From Rubrivivax sp. A210 (GTDB lineage: Bacteria > Pseudomonadota > Gammaproteobacteria > Burkholderiales > Burkholderiaceae_C), in contig NZ_CAJGBN010000067.1 of assembly GCF_904426505.1 (NCBI RefSeq), positions 1 through 64,000 of the forward strand: a DNA stretch of 64,000 nucleotides, read 5' to 3'. The notes under the pieces were generated by a model. That model saw only the letters and a list, made by a program, of their open reading frames with translations. It was not told where the DNA came from and did not search any database. Of this stretch, positions 27,277 through 35,947 are shown one piece after another (the first letter of the stretch is position 1; each line of letters starts with the position of its first letter). The position numbers and the translations under genes were made by a program.

Positions 27277-28317
27277 TCAGCGCGGTTGGGCCTGCAGCGG
27301 CTCGGCGGCGTGCGCCGAGGGAATGAAGGACGCCGTCGCCAGCCATTTGCGGATGCGCTCGGCGTCTCCGATGCGCGAATATTTGCCGGCCGAATCGAGC
27401 AGCACCATGATGAGCTGGCGCCCGGCAAGATGGGCCTGCATCACCAGGCAGCGCCCGGCGGCGGCGATGTAGCCGGTCTTCTGCAGGCCGATGTCCCATT
27501 CGGGGTTGCGCACCAGGCCATTGGTGCTGCGGAATTGCACCGTGCGCCGGCCCACCGGCACGGCGGCCTCGGGCGAGGTCGAGAACTCGCGGATGACGGG
27601 GTGTGCCGAGGCGGCCTTGACCAGGCGCGTCAAATCCTGGGCGCTGGACTGGTTGTCGCTGGAAAGGCCGGTGGGCTCGACATAGCGCGTGTCGTTCATG
27701 CCCAGCGCGCCGGCCTTGGCATTCATCTCGGCCACGAAGCGCTCGATGCCGCCGGGATAGGTGCGGCCCAGCAGATGGGCCGCGCGGTTCTCCGAGGCCA
27801 TCAGCGCCAGGTGCAGCATCTCGCCGCGCGTGAGGCTGGTGCCCACGTTCAGGCGCGAGCGGCTGCCGGCGGTGGCAACGACATCGTCCTGGGTCACGGT
27901 CAGAACCTCGTCCAGCGGCAGCTGGGCCTCGGTGACGACCAGGGCCGTCATCAGCTTGGTGATCGAGGCAATGGGCAGCACCGCGTTCGGGTTCTTGCTG
28001 AACAACACCTCGTCGGTGTCCTGGTCGATGACCAGCGCGACACTGGACTTGAGCGCCAGTTCATCCTCGGCCAGGCGCAAACCGGCCATCTGGCCAAACG
28101 AGGGGCGAGCAGGCTCGGCGCGCTCCGCCACCTTGCGCGCCGGCGCCTTGCGGGTGGGGCGCTTGGCAGCCTTGCCGCCCTTGGCGGGTTTGGCCGCCTT
28201 GGCCGTCTTGGCCGGCTGGGTGGCAGCCTCGGCTGCGTGCAGTGGCGCGAGCGAGAGCACAAGGGCCAGGAATGCGGCGCCGAGGCCGGAGAACAACAGC
28301 GGAATTCGAATTTTCAC
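27277..28317 (-). CDS. D-alanyl-D-alanine endopeptidase, PBP7-like (peptidase S11)
   Basis: A 346-residue periplasmic enzyme that hydrolyses peptidoglycan peptide bonds. A signal peptide (IPLLFSGLGAAFLALVLSLAPLHAAEA) is followed by an unusual Lys/Ala-rich linker of about 45 residues. The S11 domain has all three catalytic motifs: SITK (ASITKLMTALV), SEN (ASENRAAHLLG) and KTG (LQKTGYI). I chose the second of two adjacent GTG codons (28317), which leaves six bases after GAGG. Convergent with the IclR gene. Confidence 0.88.
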   Translation of the reverse strand: MKIRIPLLFSGLGAAFLALVLSLAPLHAAEAATQPAKTAKAAKPAKGGKAAKRPTRKAPARKVAERAEPARPSFGQMAGLRLAEDELALKSSVALVIDQDTDEVLFSKNPNAVLPIASITKLMTALVVTEAQLPLDEVLTVTQDDVVATAGSRSRLNVGTSLTRGEMLHLALMASENRAAHLLGRTYPGGIERFVAEMNAKAGALGMNDTRYVEPTGLSSDNQSSAQDLTRLVKAASAHPVIREFSTSPEAAVPVGRRTVQFRSTNGLVRNPEWDIGLQKTGYIAAAGRCLVMQAHLAGRQLIMVLLDSAGKYSRIGDAERIRKWLATASFIPSAHAAEPLQAQPR

Positions 28318-28420
28318 CACAGACCTCACGTTCGCGCAGGGTGCAGTGTAGGCGACCGAAAAAAGGCACACAAGATCAATCGTTTGCGCGAACTTCCTCA
28401 AGCTGCGGCTGCAGTGCGAT

Positions 28421-28442
28421 GGCGCCCCGCGGACGGGGCGCC
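28421..28442 (-). terminator. Hairpin after leuA
   Basis: GGCGCCCCG-CGGA-CGGGGCGCC is a 9-bp perfect stem 14 bp beyond the leuA stop, leftward. No T-run follows, so it may be a weak or Rho-assisted terminator. Confidence 0.45.
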
Positions 28443-28456
28443 TGGAGCCCGCCGCG

Positions 28457-29998
28457 TCAACCTTGCGCGGCGACGCGATCCGCGTTGCTGTGCAGCTTGT
28501 TCAGCGCCGACAGATAGGCCTTGGCCGAGGCCACCACGATGTCGGGATCGGCACCGACCCCGTTGACGACGCGGCCGCCGAGTTGTAGCCGCACCGTGAC
28601 CTCGCCCTGCGATTCTGTGCTGCCCGAGGTGATCGCATTGACCGAGTAAAGCATCATTTCGGCGCCACTCTTCACGCGCGACTCGATGGCCTTGAGGCTG
28701 GCGTCGACCGGGCCGTTGCCATCGCTGTCGGCGTGCTGCTCGACACCGCCGGCGGCGAAGGCCACGCGCGCATGCGGCCGCTCGCCCATCGCCGAATGCT
28801 GGGACAGCGCGAGCAGCCGGTAGTGCTCCTGGTCATGCGTGACGCTGTCGTCACCGACGAGGGCGATGATGTCCTCGTCGAAGATCTCGCTCTTGCGGTC
28901 GGCCAGATCCTTGAAGCGGGCGAAGGCGGCGTTGATGTCCGATTCCGACTCGAGCGCCACGCCCAGGTCCTGCAGGCGCTGCTTGAAGGCATTGCGGCCC
29001 GAGAGCTTGCCCAGCACGATCTTGTTGGCGCTCCAGCCCACGTCTTCGGCGCGCATGATCTCGTAGGTGTCGCGCGCCTTGAGCACGCCGTCCTGGTGGA
29101 TGCCGCTGGCGTGGGCAAAGGCGTTGGCGCCCACCACGGCCTTATTGGGCTGCACCACGAAGCCGGTGGTCTGGCTCACCATGCGCGAGGCGGGCACGAT
29201 CTGGCTCGCGTCGACGCCGACCTCAAGGCCGAAGTAGTCGCGCCGCGTGCGCACCGCCATCACCACCTCTTCGAGCGAGCAGTTGCCGGCGCGCTCGCCG
29301 AGGCCGTTGATGGTGCATTCGACTTGGCGTGCGCCGCCGATCATCACGCCGGCCAGCGAATTGGCCACCGCCATGCCGAGGTCGTTGTGGCAATGCACCG
29401 ACCACACGGCCTTGTCAGCGTTGGGGATGCGCCGGCGCAGATCGAGGATGAACTGGCCGTAGAGCTCGGGGATGGCATAGCCCACGGTGTCGGGGATGTT
29501 GATGGTGGTGGCGCCCTCGGCAATCACGGCCTCGATCACGCGGCACAAGAAATCAGGGTCGGAGCGGTAGCCGTCTTCGGGCGAGAACTCGATGTCGCCG
29601 CACAGATTGCGCGCGAAGCGCACCGCCAGCCGCGCCTGCTCGAAGACCTGGTCGCGCGTCATGCGCAGCTTCTTCTCCATGTGCAGTTCGCTGGTGGCGA
29701 TGAAGGTGTGGATGCGAGCGCGCGCCGCCCCCTTCAGCGCCTCGGCGGCACGGCCGATGTCGCGGTCATTGGCGCGCGCCAACGAGCACACGGTGGATTC
29801 GCGGATGGCGTCGGCAATGGCGCGCACGGCCTCGAAATCGCCATTGCTCGATGCCGCGAAGCCGGCCTCGATGACGTCCACGCGCAGCCGCTCGAGCTGG
29901 CGCGCGATGCGCAGCTTCTCGTCGCGCGTCATCGAGGCGCCGGGCGATTGCTCGCCGTCGCGCAAGGTGGTGTCGAAGATGATGAGCTTGTCGGTCAT
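28457..29998 (-). CDS. leuA: 2-isopropylmalate synthase
   Basis: A 513-residue enzyme condensing acetyl-CoA and 2-ketoisovalerate, the first committed step of leucine synthesis. The N-terminal TIM barrel begins IIFDTTLRDGEQSPGASM. Metal-binding His residues lie in VHCHNDLGMAVANSLAG. The C-terminal leucine-sensing LeuA dimer domain is present (LQLGGRVVNGVGADPDIVVASAKAYLSALN). I chose ATG at 29998; the longer frame upstream enters the leader. Expression is probably controlled by the attenuator at 30045-30167. Confidence 0.96.
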   Translation of the reverse strand: MTDKLIIFDTTLRDGEQSPGASMTRDEKLRIARQLERLRVDVIEAGFAASSNGDFEAVRAIADAIRESTVCSLARANDRDIGRAAEALKGAARARIHTFIATSELHMEKKLRMTRDQVFEQARLAVRFARNLCGDIEFSPEDGYRSDPDFLCRVIEAVIAEGATTINIPDTVGYAIPELYGQFILDLRRRIPNADKAVWSVHCHNDLGMAVANSLAGVMIGGARQVECTINGLGERAGNCSLEEVVMAVRTRRDYFGLEVGVDASQIVPASRMVSQTTGFVVQPNKAVVGANAFAHASGIHQDGVLKARDTYEIMRAEDVGWSANKIVLGKLSGRNAFKQRLQDLGVALESESDINAAFARFKDLADRKSEIFDEDIIALVGDDSVTHDQEHYRLLALSQHSAMGERPHARVAFAAGGVEQHADSDGNGPVDASLKAIESRVKSGAEMMLYSVNAITSGSTESQGEVTVRLQLGGRVVNGVGADPDIVVASAKAYLSALNKLHSNADRVAAQG

Positions 29999-30044
29999 GG
30001 TCGTGCTTTCGAGAGTGGGGGGTCGCAAGCAGCTCGGAAATGAA

Positions 30045-30078
30045 CAACGGCCCGCTGCTTTGCGCTGGCGGGCCGTTG
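30045..30078 (-). terminator. Leucine attenuator terminator hairpin
   Basis: An 11-bp perfect stem CAACGGCCCGC / GCGGGCCGTTG with a 12-nt loop ends 46 bp before the leuA ATG. Read leftward it is followed by TTCATTTCC. The alternative pairing TGATCG (30107-30102) with CGATCA (30082-30077) overlaps the terminator stem by two bases and could serve as antiterminator. Confidence 0.65.
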
Positions 30079-30104
30079 ATCGGAAAAAATAGGGACGAAA
30101 TCGA

Positions 30105-30167
30105 TCAGCGCACCCGCGGTGTGGCTAGGAGCGCTAGCGCTGCAAAGGGGCGGAATGTCGAATTCAT
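30105..30167 (-). CDS. leuL: leuA leader peptide
   Basis: A 20-codon open frame, MNSTFRPFAALALLATPRVR, stopping 26 nt before the terminator stem. Codons 11-14 are CTA-GCG-CTC-CTA, three leucines, two of them CTA, a codon otherwise very rare in this high-GC sequence. This is the hallmark of ribosome-mediated leucine attenuation. A TATATT hexamer at 30176-30181 (minus) lies so close to the ATG that initiation may be near-leaderless, or transcription may enter from pssA. No good Shine-Dalgarno sequence is present. Confidence 0.72.
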   Translation of the reverse strand: MNSTFRPFAALALLATPRVR

Positions 30168-30192
30168 GACGGGCAATATAGCATGCGTCCCG

Positions 30193-31044
30193 TCAGGGAT
30201 GCAGGCCCTTCTCGTCGGGTTCGTCGGTCGAGATCGCGATCATGCTCGCCGGCCGGCCCTTCCACTTTCGCCAGCCGTAGACGAGGTAGCCCGACAGGCC
30301 ATAGGCGCAGAAGATGGCGAACAGCACGCGCGGCGGGTCGAGCGCGACGATGGCGATGCCCAGGGCGATGGCCACGATCACGATGAAGGGCACGGTACGG
30401 CGGCCGCCGAAGACCTTGAAGCTGTAGAAGGGCGCATTGGTCACCATCGACAGGCCGGCGAACAGCGTCACGCCGAAGGCGATCCATGTCAGCCAGTCGA
30501 TGCGCGAGGCGTTGCGGTAGCCCGCATCGTCCATCACCCACACCAGGCCCATCACGATGGCCGCGGCGGCCGGGCTTGGCAAGCCCTGGAAGAAGCGCTT
30601 GTCGATGACGCCGATGTTGACGTTGAAGCGCGCCAGCCGCAGCGCCGCACCCGCGATGTAGACGAAGGCCGGAATCCAGCCCGCCTTGCCCATGTCCTTG
30701 AAGGCCCAGATGTACATGATCAGCGCCGGCGCGGCGCCGAAGCTGACCATGTCGCAAAGGCTGTCCATCTGTTCGCCGAAGGCGCTTTGCGCATTGGTCA
30801 TGCGCGCGACGCGGCCGTCCAGACTGTCGAGCACGGCGGCGACGAAGATGGAAACACAGGCCAGCTCGAAGCGGCCGTTGATGGCCATCACGATGCCGTA
30901 GAAGCCGGAGAACAGCGCCGCCAGCGTGATGGCATTGGGCAGCACATAGATGCCGCGGCGGCGTGGCGGCAGCGGCGCCGCCGGGTGGACATCGTCATCG
31001 CCGTGCTCGGCGTGATCGGCGGGATTCGTCGGGTCTTCGCTCAT
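30193..31044 (-). CDS. pssA: CDP-diacylglycerol-serine O-phosphatidyltransferase
   Basis: A 283-residue inner-membrane enzyme making phosphatidylserine, precursor of phosphatidylethanolamine. It carries the CDP-alcohol phosphatidyltransferase signature DG-x2-AR-x8-G-x3-D-x3-D, read in LDGRVARMTNAQSAFGEQMD plus SLCD. About seven hydrophobic helices follow YVLPNAITLAALFSGFYGIV. Start ATG at 31044 (MSEDPTNPADHAEHG). No psd gene is adjacent. Lies between ilvC and the leuA leader on the same strand. Confidence 0.94.
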   Translation of the reverse strand: MSEDPTNPADHAEHGDDDVHPAAPLPPRRRGIYVLPNAITLAALFSGFYGIVMAINGRFELACVSIFVAAVLDSLDGRVARMTNAQSAFGEQMDSLCDMVSFGAAPALIMYIWAFKDMGKAGWIPAFVYIAGAALRLARFNVNIGVIDKRFFQGLPSPAAAAIVMGLVWVMDDAGYRNASRIDWLTWIAFGVTLFAGLSMVTNAPFYSFKVFGGRRTVPFIVIVAIALGIAIVALDPPRVLFAIFCAYGLSGYLVYGWRKWKGRPASMIAISTDEPDEKGLHP

Positions 31045-31123
31045 GGCCGCGAGGATAGCGCGCCACAAGACCAGCCTGCAGGCGCCGCGCCTTCCGGCGC
31101 GGGCCTGGGGCAAAGAGCCGCGC

Positions 31124-32140
31124 TCAGTTGCGGCTGCGGTCGACCAGCTTGTTGGCCTTGATCCAGGGCATCATCGCGCGCAGCTTGTCGCCGACGACTT
31201 CGATGGAATGCTCCGAGGTCAGGCGGCGGCGGCTCAGCAGCGTGGGCGCGCCGGCGCGGTTCTCGAGGATGAAGCTCTTGGCGTACTCGCCGGTCTGGAT
31301 GTCCTTGAGGGCCTGCTTCATGGCCTTCTTGGTCTCTTCGGTGACGATCTTGGGGCCGGTGACGTACTCGCCGTATTCGGCGTTGTTGCTGATCGAGTAG
31401 TTCATGTTCGCGATGCCGCCCTCGTAGATGAGGTCGACGATCAGCTTCAGCTCGTGCAGGCACTCGAAATAGGCCATCTCGGGCGCGTAGCCGGCTTCCA
31501 CCAGCGTCTCGTAACCGGCCTTGATCAGTTCCACCGTGCCACCGCACAGCACGGCCTGCTCACCGAACAAATCCGTCTCGGTCTCTTCGCGGAAGTTCGT
31601 CTCGATGATGCCGGCCTTGCCGCCTCCATTGGCCGCCGCATACGACAGCGCCAGGTCGCGCGCACGACCGCTCTTGTCGGCATGCACGGCGATCAGGTGG
31701 GGCACGCCGCCGCCCTGGGTGTAGGTGTTGCGCACGGTGTGGCCGGGGGCCTTGGGCGCCACCATCCAGACATCGAGGTCGTCGCGCGGCACGACCTGGC
31801 CGTAATGCACGTTGAAGCCGTGCGCGAAGGCCAGCGACGCGCCCTGGCGGATGTTGGGCTCGACATCGTTCTTGTAGACGGCGCCGATCTGCTCGTCGGG
31901 CAGCAGGATCATCACGACATCGGCCTGCTTCACCGCGTCGGCCACCTCGGCCACGCGCAGGCCGGCCTTCTCGACCTTGGACCAGCTGGCACCGCCCTTG
32001 CGCAGGCCGACGGTGACGCGCACGCCGCTGTCGTTGAGGTTTTGCGCATGGGCATGGCCCTGCGAGCCGTAGCCGATGATGGTGACGTTCTTGCCCTTGA
32101 TGAGGCTGAGGTCGGCGTCCTTGTCGTAATAGACCTTCAT
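31124..32140 (-). CDS. ilvC: Ketol-acid reductoisomerase
   Basis: A 338-residue class I enzyme that isomerises and reduces acetolactate or acetohydroxybutyrate with NADPH in valine/isoleucine synthesis. The NADPH-binding motif is TIIGYGSQGHAHAQNL. Mg-binding acidic residues lie in ETNFREETETDLFGEQAVLCGG. The C-terminal knotted domain contains MNYSISNNAEYGEYVTGP. Length is typical of the short class. 75 bp downstream of ilvH, same operon. Confidence 0.97.
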   Translation of the reverse strand: MKVYYDKDADLSLIKGKNVTIIGYGSQGHAHAQNLNDSGVRVTVGLRKGGASWSKVEKAGLRVAEVADAVKQADVVMILLPDEQIGAVYKNDVEPNIRQGASLAFAHGFNVHYGQVVPRDDLDVWMVAPKAPGHTVRNTYTQGGGVPHLIAVHADKSGRARDLALSYAAANGGGKAGIIETNFREETETDLFGEQAVLCGGTVELIKAGYETLVEAGYAPEMAYFECLHELKLIVDLIYEGGIANMNYSISNNAEYGEYVTGPKIVTEETKKAMKQALKDIQTGEYAKSFILENRAGAPTLLSRRRLTSEHSIEVVGDKLRAMMPWIKANKLVDRSRN

Positions 32141-32215
32141 GGTTCTCTCCAGAAAAAAGGGATTGTCTCGGTTATCGGGCGCCCGCCGCCAAGGCGGCCG
32201 GGCCGGGGGTGGGCG

Positions 32216-32707
32216 TCAGACCCTCAGGATGCGCTCGCCACGGCCTATGCCGCTGGCGCCGGTTCGCACGGTTTCCAGGATGGCGGCGCGGTCGATGGCG
32301 ACCAGGAAAGCGTCGAGCTTGGAAGAGTCGCCGGTGAGCTCTATCGTGTAGCTCTTCTCGGTCACGTCGATGATGCGGCCACGGAAGATGTCGGCCATGC
32401 GCGTCATCTCCTCGCGCTCCTTGCCCACCGCGCGCACCTTGATCAGCATCAGCTCGCGCTCGGTGAAGCTGCCCTCGGTGAGGTCGACCACCTTGACGAC
32501 CTCGATGAGGCGGTTCAGGTGCTTGGTGATCTGCTCGATCACCTCGTCGCTGCCGGTGGTGACGATGGTCATGCGCGAGAGGCTGGCGTCCTCGGTGGGC
32601 GCCACCGTCAGGCTCTCGATGTTGTAGCCGCGGGCGGAAAACAGCGCCACCACGCGCGACAGGGCGCCGGCCTCGTTCTCGAGCAGCACGGCAATGATGT
32701 GTTTCAT
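32216..32707 (-). CDS. ilvH: Acetolactate synthase small regulatory subunit
   Basis: A 163-residue subunit with an N-terminal ACT domain (HIIAVLLENEAGALSRVVALFSARGYNIESL) that binds valine for feedback inhibition and activates the catalytic subunit. The C-terminal half contains ELTGDSSKLDAFL. Start ATG at 32707 has AAAGGA nine bases before it. The 167-bp gap from ilvB holds an 8-bp stem GGCCCCGG/CCGGGGCC at 32830-32855. Confidence 0.96.
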   Translation of the reverse strand: MKHIIAVLLENEAGALSRVVALFSARGYNIESLTVAPTEDASLSRMTIVTTGSDEVIEQITKHLNRLIEVVKVVDLTEGSFTERELMLIKVRAVGKEREEMTRMADIFRGRIIDVTEKSYTIELTGDSSKLDAFLVAIDRAAILETVRTGASGIGRGERILRV

Positions 32708-32874
32708 GCTTGGATGTCCTTTGCGTGAGCTTTGCCGCCGGCAGCGGTAACCGCCGTCACTGGGCCACGTCGGGGATGGAAGTGGATTGAAAACGCTCCG
32801 GGCTTGCGGGCCACCTCTTGCGCGGCGCCGGCCCCGGCGCGGTAACACCGGGGCCGCGACGCGGATTCAGTGGC

Positions 32875-34707
32875 TCACAGTTCCTCGGAGCCCAGCAGCA
32901 TCTCGCTGATGCCCTTGCCCGCCTGGACCATGGGCCAGACGTTCTCGGTGGGATCGGTGCGCACGTCGAGAAAGACCGTGCGGTCCTTCAGGCGGATGGC
33001 CTCGCGCAGCGCCGGCTCGACATCGGCCGGGTTCTCGACCTTGATGCCGACGTGGCCGTAGGCCTCGGCCAGCTTGACGAAGTCGGGCAGCGCGTCCATG
33101 TAGCTGTGCGAATAGCGGCCGCCATAGTCGAGCTGCTGCCACTGGCGCACCATGCCCAGATAGCGGTTGTTGAGCGAGACGATCTTGACCGGGGTCTTGT
33201 ACTGCATGCAGGTGGAAAGCTCCTGGATGCACATCTGGATCGAGCCCTCGCCGGTGATGCAGAAGACGTCGGAATCCGGCTTGGCCAGCTTGATACCCAT
33301 CGCATAGGGCAGGCCCACGCCCATGGTGCCCAGGCCGCCGGAATTGATCCAGCGCCGCGGCTCCTCGAAGCGGTAGAACTGCGCCGCCCACATCTGGTGC
33401 TGGCCGACATCGCTGGTGATGTAGGTGTCGCGCTCGCGCGTCAGCTGCCACAGCTTCTCGACCACCATCTGCGGCTTGATGACCTCGGTGCTGTGCTTGT
33501 ACGCCAGGCACTCGCGCTTGCGCCATTCGCCAATCTGGTTCCACCAGGCCGAGAGCGCACCGGCATCGGGATGGACCTGCGCTTCCTTGATCTGCGCCGC
33601 CAGTTCGATCAGCACTTCCTTCACGTCCCCGACGATGGGCACGTCGACGCGCACGCGCTTGGAAATTGACGAGGGGTCGATGTCGATGTGGATGATCTTG
33701 CGTTCGACCGAGGCGAAGTGCTTGGGATTGCCGATCACGCGGTCATCGAAGCGCGCGCCCACGGCCAGCAGCACGTCGCAGTGCTGCATGGTCATGTTGG
33801 CTTCGTAGGTGCCGTGCATGCCCAGCATGCCGAGGAACTTGGGGTCGCTGTGCGGGATGGCGCCCAGGCCCATCAACGTGTTGGTGCAGGGGAAGCCCAG
33901 CAGGTCGGTGAGCCGGCGCAGTTCGGCCGAGGCATTGCCCAGGATGACGCCGCCGCCGGTGTAGATGTAGGGCCGCTTGGCCTGCAGCAGCAACTGCACG
34001 GCCTTGCGGATCTGCCCGCCATGGCCCTTGCGCACCGGGTTGTAGGAGCGCATCTCCACCGTCTCGGGGTAGTGGAAGGGCGCGGTCTTGAGCGACACGT
34101 CTTTCGGGATGTCCACCACCACCGGGCCGGGGCGTCCGGTGCGCGCGATGTGGAAGGCCTTCTTCATCGTCAGCGCGAGATCGCGCACGTCCTTGACGAG
34201 GAAGTTGTGCTTGACCACGGGCCGCGTGATGCCGACCGTGTCGCACTCCTGGAAGGCGTCCAGGCCGATGGCCGGCGTCGGCACCTGGCCGGTGACGATG
34301 ACCATCGGGATCGAGTCCATGTAGGCGGTCGCGATGCCGGTGACGGCATTCGTGACCCCGGGGCCGGAGGTGACCAGGGCCACGCCGACATCGCCGGTGG
34401 CACGCGCATAGCCGTCGGCGGCATGGACAGCGGCCTGTTCATGGCGCACCAGCACATGCTCGATCGTGTTCTGCTTGTACAGCGCGTCGTAGATGTACAG
34501 CACCGACCCGCCGGGATAGCCCCAGAGGTAGCGCACGCCCTCGGCCTGCAGGCAGCGCACGAGGATCTCGGAGCCGTTGAGCTCGGGATGGGCGGGAGAA
34601 GAAGGGGAGGAGGAAGAAGAAGGCGCTTGTGCCAAGGCGGCACGCCTGACTTCCGCGGCAGACATATCCATTTCGAACCTTTGCGATTTTCTCTGACGAA
34701 AAACCAT
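32875..34707 (-). CDS. ilvB: Acetolactate synthase large catalytic subunit
   Basis: A 610-residue thiamine-diphosphate enzyme making acetolactate or acetohydroxybutyrate. The catalytic Glu lies in VLVRHEQAAVHAADGYARATG. The ThDP/Mg motif runs from GEGSIQMCIQEL to NNRYLGMVRQW. A Ser-rich linker (SSSSSPSSP) follows the N-terminus. I chose ATG at 34707 because AGGAGG lies seven bases before it. ATG at 34671 (preceded by AAAGG) would remove 12 residues and is also possible. First gene of ilvBHC. Confidence 0.94.
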   Translation of the reverse strand: MVFRQRKSQRFEMDMSAAEVRRAALAQAPSSSSSPSSPAHPELNGSEILVRCLQAEGVRYLWGYPGGSVLYIYDALYKQNTIEHVLVRHEQAAVHAADGYARATGDVGVALVTSGPGVTNAVTGIATAYMDSIPMVIVTGQVPTPAIGLDAFQECDTVGITRPVVKHNFLVKDVRDLALTMKKAFHIARTGRPGPVVVDIPKDVSLKTAPFHYPETVEMRSYNPVRKGHGGQIRKAVQLLLQAKRPYIYTGGGVILGNASAELRRLTDLLGFPCTNTLMGLGAIPHSDPKFLGMLGMHGTYEANMTMQHCDVLLAVGARFDDRVIGNPKHFASVERKIIHIDIDPSSISKRVRVDVPIVGDVKEVLIELAAQIKEAQVHPDAGALSAWWNQIGEWRKRECLAYKHSTEVIKPQMVVEKLWQLTRERDTYITSDVGQHQMWAAQFYRFEEPRRWINSGGLGTMGVGLPYAMGIKLAKPDSDVFCITGEGSIQMCIQELSTCMQYKTPVKIVSLNNRYLGMVRQWQQLDYGGRYSHSYMDALPDFVKLAEAYGHVGIKVENPADVEPALREAIRLKDRTVFLDVRTDPTENVWPMVQAGKGISEMLLGSEEL

Positions 34708-34937
34708 TGGTGCCCCTCCTCTCGCCCTCGTGAGACGGAATCGGAGCCTGCGCGGTCAAAATTCCGCCGTCGGGGTCTGACGGCCGGGCTTAGGACCCAA
34801 AGTAGCGGTTGTGCGGAGCAGCATTATGCACCGCGTTCAGGCCGCCGGCGCCCGCGGGGTGCGCCGTTCGGGTGCGCCCTGCGGGGGCGATGCCATAATT
34901 CCGCGCGCCCGCTTCGGGCCCTTGCCACAAGTCCGCG

Positions 34938-35504
34938 TTGGCCACCGACAAAGAACTGTCAGACTTCCTCAAGAGCATCGAGAAGCGTGCCTTCAAGCGC
35001 GCCGTCTACGCCGTGCGCAGCGAGGATGCGGCACTGGACATCGTGCAGGACGCGATGATCCGCCTGGCCGAGAAGTACGCCGACCGCCCCGCCGCCGAGT
35101 TGCCGCTGGTCTTCCAGCGCATCCTGTCCAATGCCACGATGGACTGGTTCCGGCGTGAAAAAGTCCGCGGCGCGGTGATGCAAAACCTGTCGGACTTCGA
35201 ATCGCCGGACGACGATGGCGACTTCGACCTGCTGGAAACCCTGCACACGCTCGAGGACACACTGGGCACCGAGAGCGCGTCCGACGCCGTGTCGAGGGCA
35301 CAAATCCTGCAACTGATCGATGCCGAGGTCGGTGCGCTGCCGGCGCGTCAACGGGAAGCCTTCCTCCTGCGTTACTGGGAAGAGTTCGATGTGTCCGAGA
35401 CCGCGGTGGTCATGGGTTGCTCGGAGGGCAGTGTCAAGACACACTGCTCGCGAGCCGTTCATGCGTTGGCAAAGGCGCTTCGAGCCAAGGGAATCTCGCC
35501 ATGA
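34938..35504 (+). CDS. Sigma-70 family (ECF-like) RNA polymerase sigma factor
   Basis: A 188-residue protein. Region 2 is at about residues 15-80 (DIVQDAMIRLAEKY, LVFQRILSNATMDWFRREK). Region 4 is at 125-185 (LPARQREAFLLRYWEEFDVSETAVVMGCSEGSVKTHCSRAVHAL). The start codon in this frame is TTG at 34938, giving LATDKELSDFLKS. It overlaps the next gene by 4 nt. Divergent from ilvB. The downstream single-pass membrane protein is a likely anti-sigma factor. Confidence 0.9.
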   Translation: MATDKELSDFLKSIEKRAFKRAVYAVRSEDAALDIVQDAMIRLAEKYADRPAAELPLVFQRILSNATMDWFRREKVRGAVMQNLSDFESPDDDGDFDLLETLHTLEDTLGTESASDAVSRAQILQLIDAEVGALPARQREAFLLRYWEEFDVSETAVVMGCSEGSVKTHCSRAVHALAKALRAKGISP

Positions 35505-35947
35505 ACATCAAGAACTCGATCACCGACGTCCACGCCCTCGAGGCCCGGCTCGCGGCCCAGTTCGCGAGCCGCCTGTCCACCGGCATAGAGACGCTGCCGC
35601 ACGACGTGACCGAGCGGCTGCGCTTTGCCCGCGAACAGGCGCTCGCTCGCGCACGCGAAGCACGCTTGCAGTCCGCTCCGGCCCCCGCCAGCCCCACGGT
35701 GGTGGCCGTCTCGCCGCGCGGCGTCGCCGTGTTCGGGGGTTTCGTTCCCTGGTGGCAGCGCGCCGCCTCGGTGCTGCCCCTGGTCGTGCTCGTGGCCGGC
35801 TTCCTGATGATCGAGGAATGGTCGGTCCGCGAGCAGGTGCTCGCCGCCGCCGACATCGATGCGCGTCTGCTGGCCGACGACCTGCCCCCGGCCGCCTACT
35901 CCGACCCCGGTTTCGCAGAATTCCTGATCGCGGGCCAGGCGCCGTGA
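35501..35947 (+). CDS. DUF3619 family membrane protein, probable anti-sigma factor
   Basis: A 148-residue protein with a cytoplasmic, Arg/Ala-rich N-terminal half (VTERLRFAREQALARAREARL), one transmembrane helix (VLPLVVLVAGFLMIEEW, about 95-111) and a short acidic C-terminal domain. The family is uncharacterised. ATGA overlap with the sigma factor and the single-pass topology fit an anti-sigma factor. This role is inferred, not known. GTGA overlap with the next gene. Confidence 0.8.
   Translation: MNIKNSITDVHALEARLAAQFASRLSTGIETLPHDVTERLRFAREQALARAREARLQSAPAPASPTVVAVSPRGVAVFGGFVPWWQRAASVLPLVVLVAGFLMIEEWSVREQVLAAADIDARLLADDLPPAAYSDPGFAEFLIAGQAP

Noticed and set aside
34758..34830. Possible ilvB attenuator: leader frame MLLRTTATLG and hairpin GCCGTC/GACGGC before AATTTT
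   Set aside because: The frame has no Ile or Val codons, its ATG overlaps the most likely -10 box (CATAAT), and the stem is only 6 bp. Not strong enough beside the convincing leuA leader.
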